A stretch of 64,000 bases of DNA from CAUZIZ01 sp965219855 (GTDB taxonomy: Bacteria; Acidobacteriota; UBA6911; RPQK01; JAJDTT01). The notes beneath the pieces were generated by a model. It had not been told where the DNA came from. It did not search any database and worked only from the letters and a program-made list of their open reading frames with translations. Positions 17,367-27,300 of the stretch are shown here, piece after piece; the stretch's first letter is position 1, and the number at the start of each line of letters is the position of its first letter. The stretch spans positions 1-64,000 of the forward strand of contig CBDCOR010000013.1 of the NCBI GenBank assembly GCA_965219855.1, in the 5' to 3' direction. The position numbers were made by a program, and so were the translations under genes.

Positions 17367-18536
17367 AGTAGTGTCCCAACGTTTGGGTTTCTAATCTCTG
17401 TAAAGTATTAATGAGTAATATGTTAGAGAAGATAATGGGTGTTTCCGACTTGAAAGTGAGTGTACGCTCACGCCCTTCAGTTCATAAGGAGGGCGAGCAT
17501 GTACACGGGCACGACGATTTTTTCTCAGGTGATGCGGCATCTTCCCTGGCATCATTTTCATCGCATTGTTCAGCACTACGGAGGCGACTACAAGGTCAAG
17601 TCGTTCCGCTGTGCCGACCATTACCGGGTCATGGCCTTTGCACAGTTGACCTATCGCGAGAGCTTGCGCGATATCGAAGCCTGCCTACGGGCCATGAGAT
17701 CCAAGCTCTTCCACATGGGCATTCGCTCCACGGTCTCCCGCAACAATCTGTCCAATGCCAACGAGAGGCGCGACTGGCGCATCTATGCCGAGTTTGCCCA
17801 AGTGCTTATCGCCGAAGCGCGCCGCCTGTACACCGACGAGGACCTGGGAGTCGACCTGAACGCGACCGTCTATGCCTTGGACTCCACGACCATCGACCTG
17901 TGCCTCTCGGTCTTCCCCTGGGCGCGCTTCCGCCGTACCAAGGGGGCGATCAAACTGCATACCTTGCTCAACCTGCACGGCGCCATTCCCGAGTTCGTTC
18001 TGATCTCGGACGGAAAACTGCACGATGTCCACGCCTTGGACCACCTGATTCCTTGTCCCGGTGCCTACTACATCATGGATCGCGGATACCTGGATTTCGG
18101 GCGCCTGTACCGACTCCATTCTGCCCGGTCGTTATTCGTGACCCGCGCCAAGGCCAACTTCAAGTTCCGCCGCCGCTACTCCCACCCGGTGGACAGAACG
18201 ACGGGACTGATCTGCGACCAAACTGTCCTGCTGAGCACCTTCTATCCGGCCAAGGCCTACCCCGAACCTTTGCGTCGCATCAAGGCCTTTTACGGCACCA
18301 GTCCCAATGCCGTGAAAACACAAATCTGGATCGCCCTCAGTACCTACCTGCTCATCGCCATCATCCGCAAGCGCCTCTATCTCGAGTTGCCGCTCTACAC
18401 AATTCTCCAGGTCCTGAGTGTCTCGCTCTTCGAGAAAACCCCAATTTTACAGGCCTTTCAGGACATGCATTACATTACTCAGAATAGTGACATTCATAAA
18501 CAGTTGATGTTATTCGACTAACGCTGGGACGCTACT
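17367..18536 (+). mobile_element. IS4-family insertion sequence with 11-bp target duplication
   Basis: 1170 bp. Ends: AGTAGTGTCCCAACGTT at 17367 and the inverted AGTAGCGTCCCAGCGTT ending at 18536 (two mismatches in 17). The 11-bp direct repeat GATGTCGAATC stands at 17356-17366 and 18537-18547, as expected for IS4-type insertion. The transposase is intact, so this looks like a recent insertion into AT-rich intergenic DNA. Confidence 0.92.
17499..18521 (+). CDS. IS4 family transposase with DUF4372-type N-terminus
   Basis: 340 residues. The N-terminal YKVKSFRCADHYRVMAFAQLTYRESLRDIEACL is the DUF4372 region seen in IS4-type transposases. The DDE core follows: YALDSTTIDLCLSVFPWARF, LISDGKLHDVHALD and YYIMDRGYLDFGRLY, with a KTQIWIALSTYLLIAI C-terminus. 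ATG 17499 is preceded by AAGGAGGG at five bases; an upstream in-frame start at 17460 has no such site. Confidence 0.93.
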   Translation: MYTGTTIFSQVMRHLPWHHFHRIVQHYGGDYKVKSFRCADHYRVMAFAQLTYRESLRDIEACLRAMRSKLFHMGIRSTVSRNNLSNANERRDWRIYAEFAQVLIAEARRLYTDEDLGVDLNATVYALDSTTIDLCLSVFPWARFRRTKGAIKLHTLLNLHGAIPEFVLISDGKLHDVHALDHLIPCPGAYYIMDRGYLDFGRLYRLHSARSLFVTRAKANFKFRRRYSHPVDRTTGLICDQTVLLSTFYPAKAYPEPLRRIKAFYGTSPNAVKTQIWIALSTYLLIAIIRKRLYLELPLYTILQVLSVSLFEKTPILQAFQDMHYITQNSDIHKQLMLFD

Positions 18537-18733
18537 GATGTCGAATCCTAAAAAAATACTGGATCTTTCCGAAGATGATCGGTTTTTTGGATCGGCCTTG
18601 GATTCCTAAATAACTTGTTGAAAACACTAGCTCTTACGCTGGGTTAGCCCCAATTAGCCAATCCAACATCTTGGATCTAGAATTTACTAAACAGAGTTAT
18701 AAACCATGTTAAATCAGGAGTTTAAGATACTGG

Positions 18734-18905
18734 TGCGTATTCCGGACGAAACCGGCCGGTGATTCCAGAGGAAACCGGCCACTGATTCCGGAGCAAACCG
18801 GCCACCCAATCCGGCGGGAAACCGCCCACTAGAAACGGGGTTTCCGGAAGGGTGGCCGGTTTCCCGGAAAGGCGGCCGGTTTCCCGGAATCGGTTTCCAG
18901 AGCGG
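18734..18905. repeat. Left-end IstA-type repeat array of IS21 copy A
   Basis: Seven or so AAACCGGCC / CCGGTTTCC words, some inverted, spaced about 20-25 bases, each linked by ATTCCGG-like sequence. The right end (24000-24101) carries three. They are the expected multimeric transposase binding sites. Confidence 0.75.
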
Positions 18906-18960
18906 ACGGAAGCGACGTTGGACTCCTTCGGTACCATGACTCCTTTTCGGAGGAGCGATC

Positions 18961-19542
18961 GTGCCGAACCAAAGGAAGTCCATGCGCAAAATCAAAAATG
19001 TCCTACGCCTGAAGTTTCAGCTTCATCTTTCGGATCGGCAGATCGCCCGTAGCTGTGCCCTCGCGCGCAGCACCGTGGCAGAGTATGTGCGCCGGGCCCA
19101 AGGAGCCGGTCTGAGTTGGCCACTCCCTGAGGGGTGGGATGACCGGGCGATTCAGAACCGGGTGTTTCCTCCCACGGGTAAATCTCCCCCGGAGCAACGT
19201 CCCCTCCCCGACTTCGCCACCGTCCATGAGGAGCGCTGCCGACACAAACATGTGACCTTGATGCTGCTCTGGGATGAGTACAAGCAGGCGTATCCGGAGG
19301 GCTATCAGTACAGTCAGTTCTGCGATCTGTACCATCGCTGGCGGGGCAAGCTGGATCTGGTGCTGCGGCAGGAACACCGGGTCGGCGAGAAGCTCTTCGT
19401 GGACTATGCCGGCGACACGGTCCCGATCGTGGATCGCCATACGGGGGAAACCCAAGAGGCCTCGATCTTCGTGGCCGTGCTGGGGGCAAGCAACTATACC
19501 TATGCGGAAGCCTCCCTAAGCCGAAGTTACCCTGAAAACTAG
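18961..19542 (+). pseudogene. istA: istA 5' part, interrupted by an IS1634-type insertion
   Basis: The true istA sequence runs to 19520; the last few codons to 19542 come from the inserted element. The N-terminal helix-turn-helix (LRLKFQLHLSDRQIARSCALARSTVAEYVRRAQ) and the first catalytic aspartate (LFVDYAGDTVPI) are here. Removing 19521-21482 plus one copy of CCTAAG joins this part in frame to 21489-22500 and gives a 523-residue IstA, so the gene was intact when the second element arrived. Confidence 0.9.
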
Positions 19543-21482
19543 CTGAAAAACAACCTGTAAGCCATTGTGGATCATCAGGTAAGGGTCTTTTTGTGTTCGA
19601 CAATTTATACCCATGTAATAGTTGGTTCAGTGTCCTTTATTGTCGGTAGTATGTGATATTATAGTGCCCATGTACATCGAATCCGTTCCCAACCGCAACT
19701 CGCCCCCGGCCATTCTCCTGCGCGAGTCCTACCGGCAAGCCGGCAAGGTGCGCAAGCGCACTCTGGCTAACCTCAGCAAGTGGCCCGCGGAGATCGTCGA
19801 AGGCCTGCGCAGCCTCTTGAAGGGAGGCTCCGTCATCTCCGACTTGAGCCAAGCCTTCCAGGTCCAGCGCACTCGCCCCCATGGTCATGTGGCGGCCGTC
19901 TTGGGTACCCTGCGCCGCCTCGGTTTGGAGCGCTTACTGGCCACTCGCAACAGCCTGCAGCGCCGCCTGGTAGTGGCCCTGATCGTGGCGCGCATCCTGG
20001 AGCCCCGCTCCAAGCTGGCCACCGCACGCGGATGGGATCCCCAGACCCTGTCCAGCAGCTTGGGCGAGCTCTTACAGGTGGAGGCCGCGACGGCCGATGA
20101 TCTGTACGGCGCCTTGGACTGGCTGCTCGTTCGACAACCAAAGATTGAAAACCAGCTGGCGGCTCAGCGCCTGCAGGACGGTTGCCTCGTGATCTACGAC
20201 GTCACCTCGACCTACTTCGAAGGGAGGAGTTGCCCGTTGGCCCAGCGGGGGTATTCCCGAGACGGCAAAGGGGGTACGCTGCAGATCGTCTTCGGCCTGC
20301 TGTGCGACCGTCAAGGCTGCCCTGTCGCGGTCGAGGTCTTCGAAGGCAACCGAGCGGACCCCACAACAGTGACCAGCCAAATCCAAAAACTGCGCCAACG
20401 CTTCGGGTTGCGCTCGGTGGTGGTGGTCGCCGATCAAGGAATGCTGACGGAAGCCCGCATTCGGGAGGAGCTCAAGCCGCTGCCCGGCATGGGCTGGATC
20501 ACGGCCCTGCGAGGCCCTCAGATCCGCAAACTGTTTCAATCCGGTCCGCTGCAGCTGTCCCTGTTTGATCAACGCGACCTGGCCGAGATCCAGAGCCCGG
20601 ACTACCCCGGGGAACGGCTCATTGTCTGCCGTAATCCCCTCTTAGCGGAGGAACGGGCCCGCAATCGCCAGCAACTGCTCCAGGCGACCGAGCTGGAGTT
20701 GGAGAAGATTGTCCAGGCAACGCAACGTCCGAAGCGTCGCTTCAAGGGCAAGGATCGGATTGCCCTGCGGGTGGGCAAAGTCCTCAACCGCTACAAAGTG
20801 GGCAAGCATTTTGTCCTGGAGATCGGCGAGGAGTCCTTCTCCTACCAGCGCCGGCAGGAGCGCATCGAGCAGGAGGCGGCACTGGACGGGATCTATGTGA
20901 TTCGCACCAACCTGGCCCGCGAGCAAATGGATGCCGAACAAACGGTGGCTGCCTACAAGGGGTTGTCCGTCGCCGAACGGGCCTTCCGCAGCTGTAAGAG
21001 TGTCGATCTGAAGGTCCGACCCATTTACCACCATCTGGAGGATCGGGTCCGCGCTCACGTCTTTCTGTGCATGCTTGCCTACTACGTCGAGTGGCACATG
21101 CGACAGAAGTTAGCTCCGATCCTGTTCGACGACGAGGATCCCGAGGCGGGGAGGCAGCTTCGCGATTCGGTGGTGGCACCCTCTCAGCGCTCTCCTCAGG
21201 CCCTCCGCAAGGCTCACCGCAAGCGCACCGTTGAGGGTGGGCCCGTGCACAGCTTTCAGACCTTGCTCAGCGATTTGGCCACGATCTCCAAAAACCGGAT
21301 TCAGCCGCAGTTGCCCGGCTCAGCAGCCTTCGACAAAATCACCCGTCCCACATCGCTTCAGCAGCGAGCCCTGGATCTCCTCGGCGTTCGTCTATAATGT
21401 ACCCAGTACCGACGCAGCTGATTTGTAGCATTACCCCAATCTTAACAATAGGTTACATCACTTTTCTACGAGGTAACTTAGG
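19521..21482 (+). mobile_element. IS1634-type insertion sequence nested in istA
   Basis: 1962 bp, with short inverted ends CCGAAGTTACC (19521) and CCTAAGTTACC (inverse, ending 21482) and the CCTAAG target duplication. The transposase gene is intact. It inserted between the codons for the first and second catalytic aspartates of istA. Confidence 0.9.
19670..21397 (+). CDS. IS1634 family transposase
   Basis: 575 residues from ATG 19670 (MYIESVPNRNSPPAILLRESYR, the usual start). Family features: the N-terminal LRESYRQAGKVRKRTLANLS, first aspartate in IYDVTSTYFEG, second in VVVVADQGML, and the C-terminal AERAFRSCKSVDLKVRPIYHH, then VRAHVFLCMLAYY with the catalytic glutamate. Length is normal for the family. 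Confidence 0.93.
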   Translation: MYIESVPNRNSPPAILLRESYRQAGKVRKRTLANLSKWPAEIVEGLRSLLKGGSVISDLSQAFQVQRTRPHGHVAAVLGTLRRLGLERLLATRNSLQRRLVVALIVARILEPRSKLATARGWDPQTLSSSLGELLQVEAATADDLYGALDWLLVRQPKIENQLAAQRLQDGCLVIYDVTSTYFEGRSCPLAQRGYSRDGKGGTLQIVFGLLCDRQGCPVAVEVFEGNRADPTTVTSQIQKLRQRFGLRSVVVVADQGMLTEARIREELKPLPGMGWITALRGPQIRKLFQSGPLQLSLFDQRDLAEIQSPDYPGERLIVCRNPLLAEERARNRQQLLQATELELEKIVQATQRPKRRFKGKDRIALRVGKVLNRYKVGKHFVLEIGEESFSYQRRQERIEQEAALDGIYVIRTNLAREQMDAEQTVAAYKGLSVAERAFRSCKSVDLKVRPIYHHLEDRVRAHVFLCMLAYYVEWHMRQKLAPILFDDEDPEAGRQLRDSVVAPSQRSPQALRKAHRKRTVEGGPVHSFQTLLSDLATISKNRIQPQLPGSAAFDKITRPTSLQQRALDLLGVRL

Positions 21483-21488
21483 CCTAAG

Positions 21489-22500
21489 GCAGGACTTACC
21501 CTCGTGGCTCGCGGCCCACACTCGGGCTCTGGAGTTCCTGGGGGGTTGCCCCTGCGTCGTGGTTCCAGACAACACCAAAGATGCGGTCCATCGCCCCTGT
21601 CGCTATGAACCGGATCTCAATGCGAGCTATTCGGATTGGGCCTCGCACTACGGCGTCGCGGTGATCCCGGCTCGAGTGCGCCGTCCTCGAGATAAAGCGA
21701 AGGCGGAGTCGGGTGTGTTAGTCGTCGAGCGCTGGATCTTGGCCGCCTTGCGTCACCGGACCTTCTTTTCCCTGGGAGAGCTCAACGAAGCCATTGCCGA
21801 GCTGCTGGAGCGTCTCAACACTCGAAACTTTCACAAGCTCCCCGGCAACCGCCGCCAGCGCTTCCAGGACCTGGATCGTCCGGCTCTGGGGCCCCTGCCG
21901 GCCCAACGCTACGTCTTCGCCCAGTGGAAGAAGGCCCGCGTCAACATCGATTACCACATCGAGTTCGACCGCCACTACTACAGCGTCCCTTATGTCCTGG
22001 TGGGTCAGAAGGTCGAGCTGCGCACCACCGTCACCACCGTGGAGATCTTCCATCAAGGTCGCCGCGTGACCTCTCACCGTCGCTCCTATCAGCCGGGCAA
22101 GGCCACGACCTTGGACGAGCACCGGCCCGAATGCCATCGCCGCTATCTGGAGTGGTCACCCTCGCGTCTGATCCACTGGGCTCAGAAAGTCGGGCCCCAT
22201 ACCGCATCGGTGGTCGAGAAGATCCTCCAATCCCGTCGCTATCCCGAGCAAAGCTATCGCTCCTGCTTGGGTATCCTGCGCCTGGGCTCCAGCTTTGGGG
22301 AAGACCGTTTGGAGCAGGCTTGCCGTCGGGCCCTGCGACTTCAGGCCTGCTCCTACAAGAGTATCCAGTCCATGTTGAAGAACGGTCTGGACCGTCAAGC
22401 GGAACCGCAACCGTTGCCGGAACGTCCTCCGATCGAGCACGCCAACGTGCGAGGGGCCGAGTACTTCGAAGGCGAGAAAGGAGCCTCTCATGTTGGTTAA
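21489..22500 (+). pseudogene. istA: istA 3' part
   Basis: Contains the second aspartate (CVVVPDNTKDAV) and glutamate (RDKAKAESGVL) of the IstA DDE core, and the C-terminal beta domain (YSVPYVLVGQKVELRTTVTTVEIFH). The frame is open leftward to 21397 through the end of the inserted element, so a truncated product could be made, but it lacks the helix-turn-helix and first aspartate. It overlaps istB by 11 bases. Confidence 0.9.
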
Positions 22501-23245
22501 TCCCACCGTCGAAAAACTTCACGCCATGCGGCTCAGGGCCATGGCTGAGGCCTTCACCGAGCAACTCTCCGACCCGGAGATGGCCCAACTGAGCTTTGAA
22601 GAACGCTTTGCCCTGTTGGTGGATCGGCAGTGGACCTGGCGAGAGAATCGGGCCTTGGAGCGTCGTCTGAAGAATGCCCGATTGAAGCTCTCGGCCTGTC
22701 TGGAAGATGTCAACTATCGCCGACCTCGGGGGCTGGATCGCTCGCTGATTGCCAGCCTCGCCACCTGCCGTTGGATCCAGACCCACCACAATCTCCTGAT
22801 CATCGGTCCCTGTGGAGTCGGGAAAACCTTCTTGGCCTGTGCCTTTGCTCAGAAGGCCGCTCGCGACGGGTGGACGGCTCTGTACACTCGTGCCGCTCGA
22901 CTCTTTCGCGATCTGGCTTTGGCTCGAGCCGACGGCTCGCTCGACAAGCTCCTGCGTAAGATCGCCCGCACCGACGTGCTGATCGTCGATGACTGGGCCA
23001 TGAATCCCTTGGCCGAGAGCGAGCGACGGGACTTCTACGAGATCTGCGAGGATCGCTACGACAGTCGATCCACGATCCTGACCTCCCAGCTTCCCGTCGC
23101 CCATTGGCATGAGCAGATCGGAGATCCGACCACCGCTGATTCCATCCTGGATCGTCTGGTCCATAATGCCTACCGCATTGAGCTCGAAGGGGCTTCCATG
23201 CGCCGGCATCGTCATCCTCCCACCAAAGCAAAGGACGAATCATGA
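22490..23245 (+). CDS. istB: IS21 helper ATPase IstB
   Basis: 251 residues. AAA+ ATPase with Walker A GPCGVGKTF (about 102), Walker B VLIVDDWAM and the ILTSQLP sensor segment, after the helical N-terminal domain of IstB/DnaC-like proteins. It stimulates IstA and selects targets. It overlaps istA upstream by 11 bases and the third gene downstream by four (ATGA), so all three form one coupled unit. Confidence 0.95.
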   Translation: MLVNPTVEKLHAMRLRAMAEAFTEQLSDPEMAQLSFEERFALLVDRQWTWRENRALERRLKNARLKLSACLEDVNYRRPRGLDRSLIASLATCRWIQTHHNLLIIGPCGVGKTFLACAFAQKAARDGWTALYTRAARLFRDLALARADGSLDKLLRKIARTDVLIVDDWAMNPLAESERRDFYEICEDRYDSRSTILTSQLPVAHWHEQIGDPTTADSILDRLVHNAYRIELEGASMRRHRHPPTKAKDES

Positions 23246-23997
23246 GTCCAACACCGCAGTTGAAAGTCCAAGGTGGCTGGTTCGCCGCCGCCGGTGCTCC
23301 GTTGCTACAGGCGATGGAGAGCGTCAGCGACGGCGCCTTCAAACTCTTTGTCTATCTGTGCCTGAAAGCGGATCGCTGCACCGGCGAACTGACCGTCTCG
23401 CCTACCCAGTTGGCTCCGGCCTTGCGCAAATCTCGCCGCTCCCTGTTCACCTACCTGGGAGAACTCCAGTCCCGAGGTCTAGTTCAGCTCAGCCTCGCTC
23501 GCAATCAACACGAGCGCACTCACATCCAGATCAGCTAGGCCTTCTGGCCCTACCAAAGATCCCTCGTCCAGGAGCCCGAAGCGGCCGAATCCCAATACCT
23601 CGATCAGGTGGCCTGTCTGCTGCTCGATGCCCCTGGCGTTCAGTGCTCCTTCTCCCCGGCCGATCGGCAGCTGGCCGCTCGCCTCTACCGCCAGGGCCTG
23701 TCCTTGCGGCAGATCGAGCAGGCCCTGCTTCTCGGCTGCGCCCGCAAGCACGTCGCCTGGCTCAACGGCCACACCGGTGGACCGATCACTTCCCTGAGCT
23801 ACTTCGAACCTCTAATCCAGGAAGTGAGACAACAACCTGTCTCCGATCAATACTGGGATTATCTCAGGAGTCGCCTGAAGACTCTGAGGCAACAATGGAA
23901 ACAACACTCTGCTGAAGCAAGCTTTGCCTCAGCAACTCACTCAGGAAAGGAGAGACGAGATGATGTGTTCTCAACCCAAGAGACTCCTGTGGATTGA
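23242..23997 (+). pseudogene. Third gene of IS21 copy A: winged-helix-like protein with an in-frame TAG
   Basis: A single 251-codon frame is broken only by TAG at 23536-23538 (after IQIS). The part before it (GAFKLFVYLCLKADRCTGELTVSPTQLAPALRKSRRSLFTYLGELQSRGLVQL) looks like a replication-initiator or phage-type winged helix that binds DNA. The part after it continues in the same frame to 23997 (AARLYRQGLSLRQIEQALLLGCARKHVAWL). The start overlaps the istB stop (ATGA). Either a nonsense mutation has inactivated it, or the 98-residue N-terminal domain alone is made. Role in transposition is unknown. Confidence 0.7.
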
Positions 23998-24107
23998 CTC
24001 AAACCGGCCACTTCGGAGATGATTATCAACCTCCGGCGTCGCTTCGCTCCGACCCGGCCGGTTTGCTCCGGATTCGGTGGCCGGTTTCACCGGAATACGC
24101 ATACTGG

Positions 24108-24386
24108 AAACCTGTTTGGCTCGCCGCTTGCAGAAACTGTGCAGAAACTGAATGATTATTACAAAGGGGACCGTCCCGAATACTTCACTGTGGGTCTTTA
24201 CTCGAACTGCAACGGGTACATATTCGTACATAAAGTTTATTTTTTGCTTGGCTTTTATCGGTGCGTCGTTGTAGAATACGCGAAGTTCTACGTGTAGTAT
24301 GTGTAGGCTATCTTTCAGAATCGATCGGACATCACTTAGAAACGCCACCTGTACCGAGGGGCAATTTCCAAACTGGGAGAGCAATT
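24108..24386 (+). other. Leader region of the TonB receptor gene
   Basis: AT-richer DNA between the IS21 element and the TonB receptor start. It was contiguous with 18548-18733 before the insertion. No coding frame is convincing. A TAGAAT at about 24272 may be a -10 box, but no good -35 box lies at 17 bases, so the promoter is not placed. The IS insertion may have displaced upstream regulatory DNA. Confidence 0.35.
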
Positions 24387-27300
24387 ATGAATTGCAAAAA
24401 TTGTAGGTCTTGGCTGTTGGTAGCGGTATTGATTTCGCCTCTACTTTTCACGAGCTTGGGGGCCCAACTCGGCGGAGCCGCGATCTTCGGTAGCGTCACT
24501 GATGAGAGCGGGGGCGTCATCCCCGGAGCGGATGTAAACGCAACCAACGTCGGGACCAACAAGGCCAACGCCACCGTGACGGGCGATGGGGGGTTCTACG
24601 AATTTCCACTGCTGCCTCTGGGCGATTACATTGTGAGCGTGGAGATTCCGGGTTTTCGGAAGGCCGTCAGTGGAACGATCATACTAGAATCAGGCACCCG
24701 GCCTCGAATCGACTTTCAGCTGGAGGTCGGAGCGGTCACCGAGGAAGTGGAGGTGGTTGCGACCACACCGCTAATTAACCGATCCAACCCGCAGCTTGGC
24801 ATTGTCGTGGACGAAAAGACTACCAAGGAGCTTCCCCTGAACGGCCGCAGTTTCTTCGATATGATCAATCTACAACCCGGGGTGATCGCTTCCAACGCGG
24901 AACCTGGAGCCGGAAGCGGAACCGGAAGCCTTTCCGGCCAGCGGGGCGGCGTCGAGTTTTACGGTGCTCCCGGATACGGAAACAACTGGCTGCTCGATGG
25001 CATTGACATGTCCTTTGGAGAAAACAACGCGGCCGGCGACCAGGCCGCTGGGACCGGTGGCAATGGAGCCGTCATCAACACCATAAGCATTGAGGCCATT
25101 TCCGAGCTCAAGACAACCGGCAGTTCCTTTTCGGCGGAATATGGTCGTGCGACCGGTGCTGTTATCAATATCAGCACCAAGTCGGGCACCAACGACTTCC
25201 ACGGGACAGCCTTCTATTTCTGGCGCAGGGACAGGTTCAACGCCAATAACTTCTTCAGCAACGCTCAGGGAGTGCCTCGGCCCGACCTGAAGCACGATCA
25301 ATACGGTGGAAACATCGGCGGCCCCGTCGTGAAGGATCGGGCCTTTTTCTTTTTCAACATCGAGAATGCAAAGCTGGATCGCGGCCGATCGGTTTCCGGG
25401 AATCGCTTGACAGACGAGGTGATTGCAAACAACCTTGGTATTGACAGTGCAACCGTGGTGGATCCTGAAATAGGAAGAATCAGACACGCCACTCCCAATC
25501 CCATGCTCGCGGACCTGTACCGGCAATTGAGCCCGACAGGCTGCTCGCCCACCAGCGATCCCAGAGTCTGCTTTCACGCGCGCAACGCTGCGGCCAACAA
25601 CGACGAGAAGACTTATCTCTGGAGAGGCGATGTCGAGCTCACCGACACGCAGCACTTCCAGGCACGCTACAGCTTCAACAACCAGGATTTCATCACCCCG
25701 AATTTCACGGATTTTGAGGGTCATACCCGCCAGTTCCCGACTCGCTTCAGAAATCTCGCAGTTCAGCACAATTACACCCTCTCACCCAGAGTGCTCAACG
25801 AATTCCGTTTCGGCATCAACAGCAACCAGCTGACCCGTCTGCAGGGCGCTCTGCGGGGAGAGTTCCCCGCTGGAGGAGGTTCGGCTCGCAGCTCGGGATT
25901 GGGCAATATCGACGGGCAGTGCATCATCAACTTCAAGACGAAAACCTATACGCTCGCCGATAACTTCTCCTGGGTTCGGGACCGTCACCATCTGAAATTC
26001 GGCTTCGAGGCCCGAAAAATGGACTCCAAGCGGATCATCGCCGAGAACCCGATCATTCGCTACGCCAGTGTGGACGATCTGCTCTTCGAGAGAGATCCGC
26101 TGTATCTGCAGATCTGGTTCGGCTTTCCCGATGGGTTCGACGGATTCAATCACTGGCAGACGGGTTGGTACGTGAATGACGACTGGCGGGTGAGCGATCG
26201 TGTCCAGCTCAACCTGGGACTGCGCTACGAGTATTACACGGGATTCGTAGGACCCTGGAATATCGCCGGCTCTGATATATTTGGGGCTTTCATCCCGAAT
26301 CGGCAGACACCCATATTCGACCCAGACAAGAACAATTTCGCCCCCCGTCTCGGTATGGTGATTGATCTGGACGACGAAGGGACGACGGTCTTGCGGCTCG
26401 GCGGAGCTGTGACTTACACGCCTCCGCAGCCTTTCTATTACTTCGACATGGCTTTCTTGCCAGACCCCACGTTTCCGTCTTTCGCACAGTTCGCTCCGGT
26501 CGATATTCCGGCCGCTTTCCAACCGATTCGGTTTCCCTTCCCCTTTGAATTTCAAGAAGCGGTCATCGACGGTTTGAAGAGTGGAGACCTGTCGCAGATC
26601 CCGTCATCGATACTGGAGCTCCCATCCACTCCTTCGCCCGCCGAGCGCGACCGGGCTGATGAATACGCCTCTCACTGGAATATGAGCCTGGAACGTCAGT
26701 TCAATCCCTGGCTGGGCTTGACGGCCTCTTATGTGGGAAGCGCCGGAAACAAGCTACTCAGCAACTTCTTCCCCAACCTGATCGATCCCGCAACGGGACA
26801 GCGTGGAAGACCCGATTTTGGCCCGATTCTGATGCGCCTCAGTGATGGCCGAACCGATTACCACTCCTTCCACCTGAGTTTGAGGGCGCGAAGAGATGAC
26901 CTCACCTTCCTCACCAGCTTCGTGTTGGCAAAGGCACACACCTACCATTCCGTCGATGCGGGCTTTGGTACCGGGGACCGGTTTACACAGGATTTCAGCA
27001 ACATTGCTGCCTCCTACGGTCCCAAGACCTCAGATACACGCCGTCGCTTTATGGGAAACTGGATATATACGCTTCCGGGCGGCGCATCAGACTCGCCCGC
27101 GCGCTTCCTGACGAACGGGTGGAATCTGTCGGGAATCATTGGTTGGCGGAGTGCCTATCCCATCAACGTCATCAGCGGATTCGATACCCGCGGCGATGGA
27201 TTGGGCTTTGGAAAACGGCCCAACAGGACCGGAGCGAACGTTCAGTTGACTGGGCCGGACAAATTGGCGTGGCTCAACCCAGCCGCTTTCTGCTTCCCCA

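Larger units (their letters stand above)
19515..21488. repeat. 6-bp target duplication of the IS1634-type element
   Basis: CCTAAG at 19515-19520 and 21483-21488. Its deletion with the element restores the istA frame exactly. Confidence 0.88.
18734..24101 (+). mobile_element. IS21-family element (copy A), split by an IS1634-type element
   Basis: The ends TGCGTATTCCGG (18734) and its inverse (ending 24101) are flanked by the 6-bp direct repeat TACTGG (18728-18733 and 24102-24107). Inside each end several AAACCGGCCAC-type words recur (18748-18905 and 24000-24090), the multiple terminal transposase sites typical of IS21. It carries istA (split), istB and a third coupled gene. Without the inserted element it would be about 3.4 kb, long for IS21 because of that third gene. 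Confidence 0.92.

Noticed and set aside
18548..18733. Small gene between the IS4 and IS21 elements
   Set aside because: AT-rich, full of stops; best read as the displaced upstream region of the TonB receptor gene.
22031..23215. 394-codon minus-strand frame
   Set aside because: Antisense to istA/istB, both with clear motifs.
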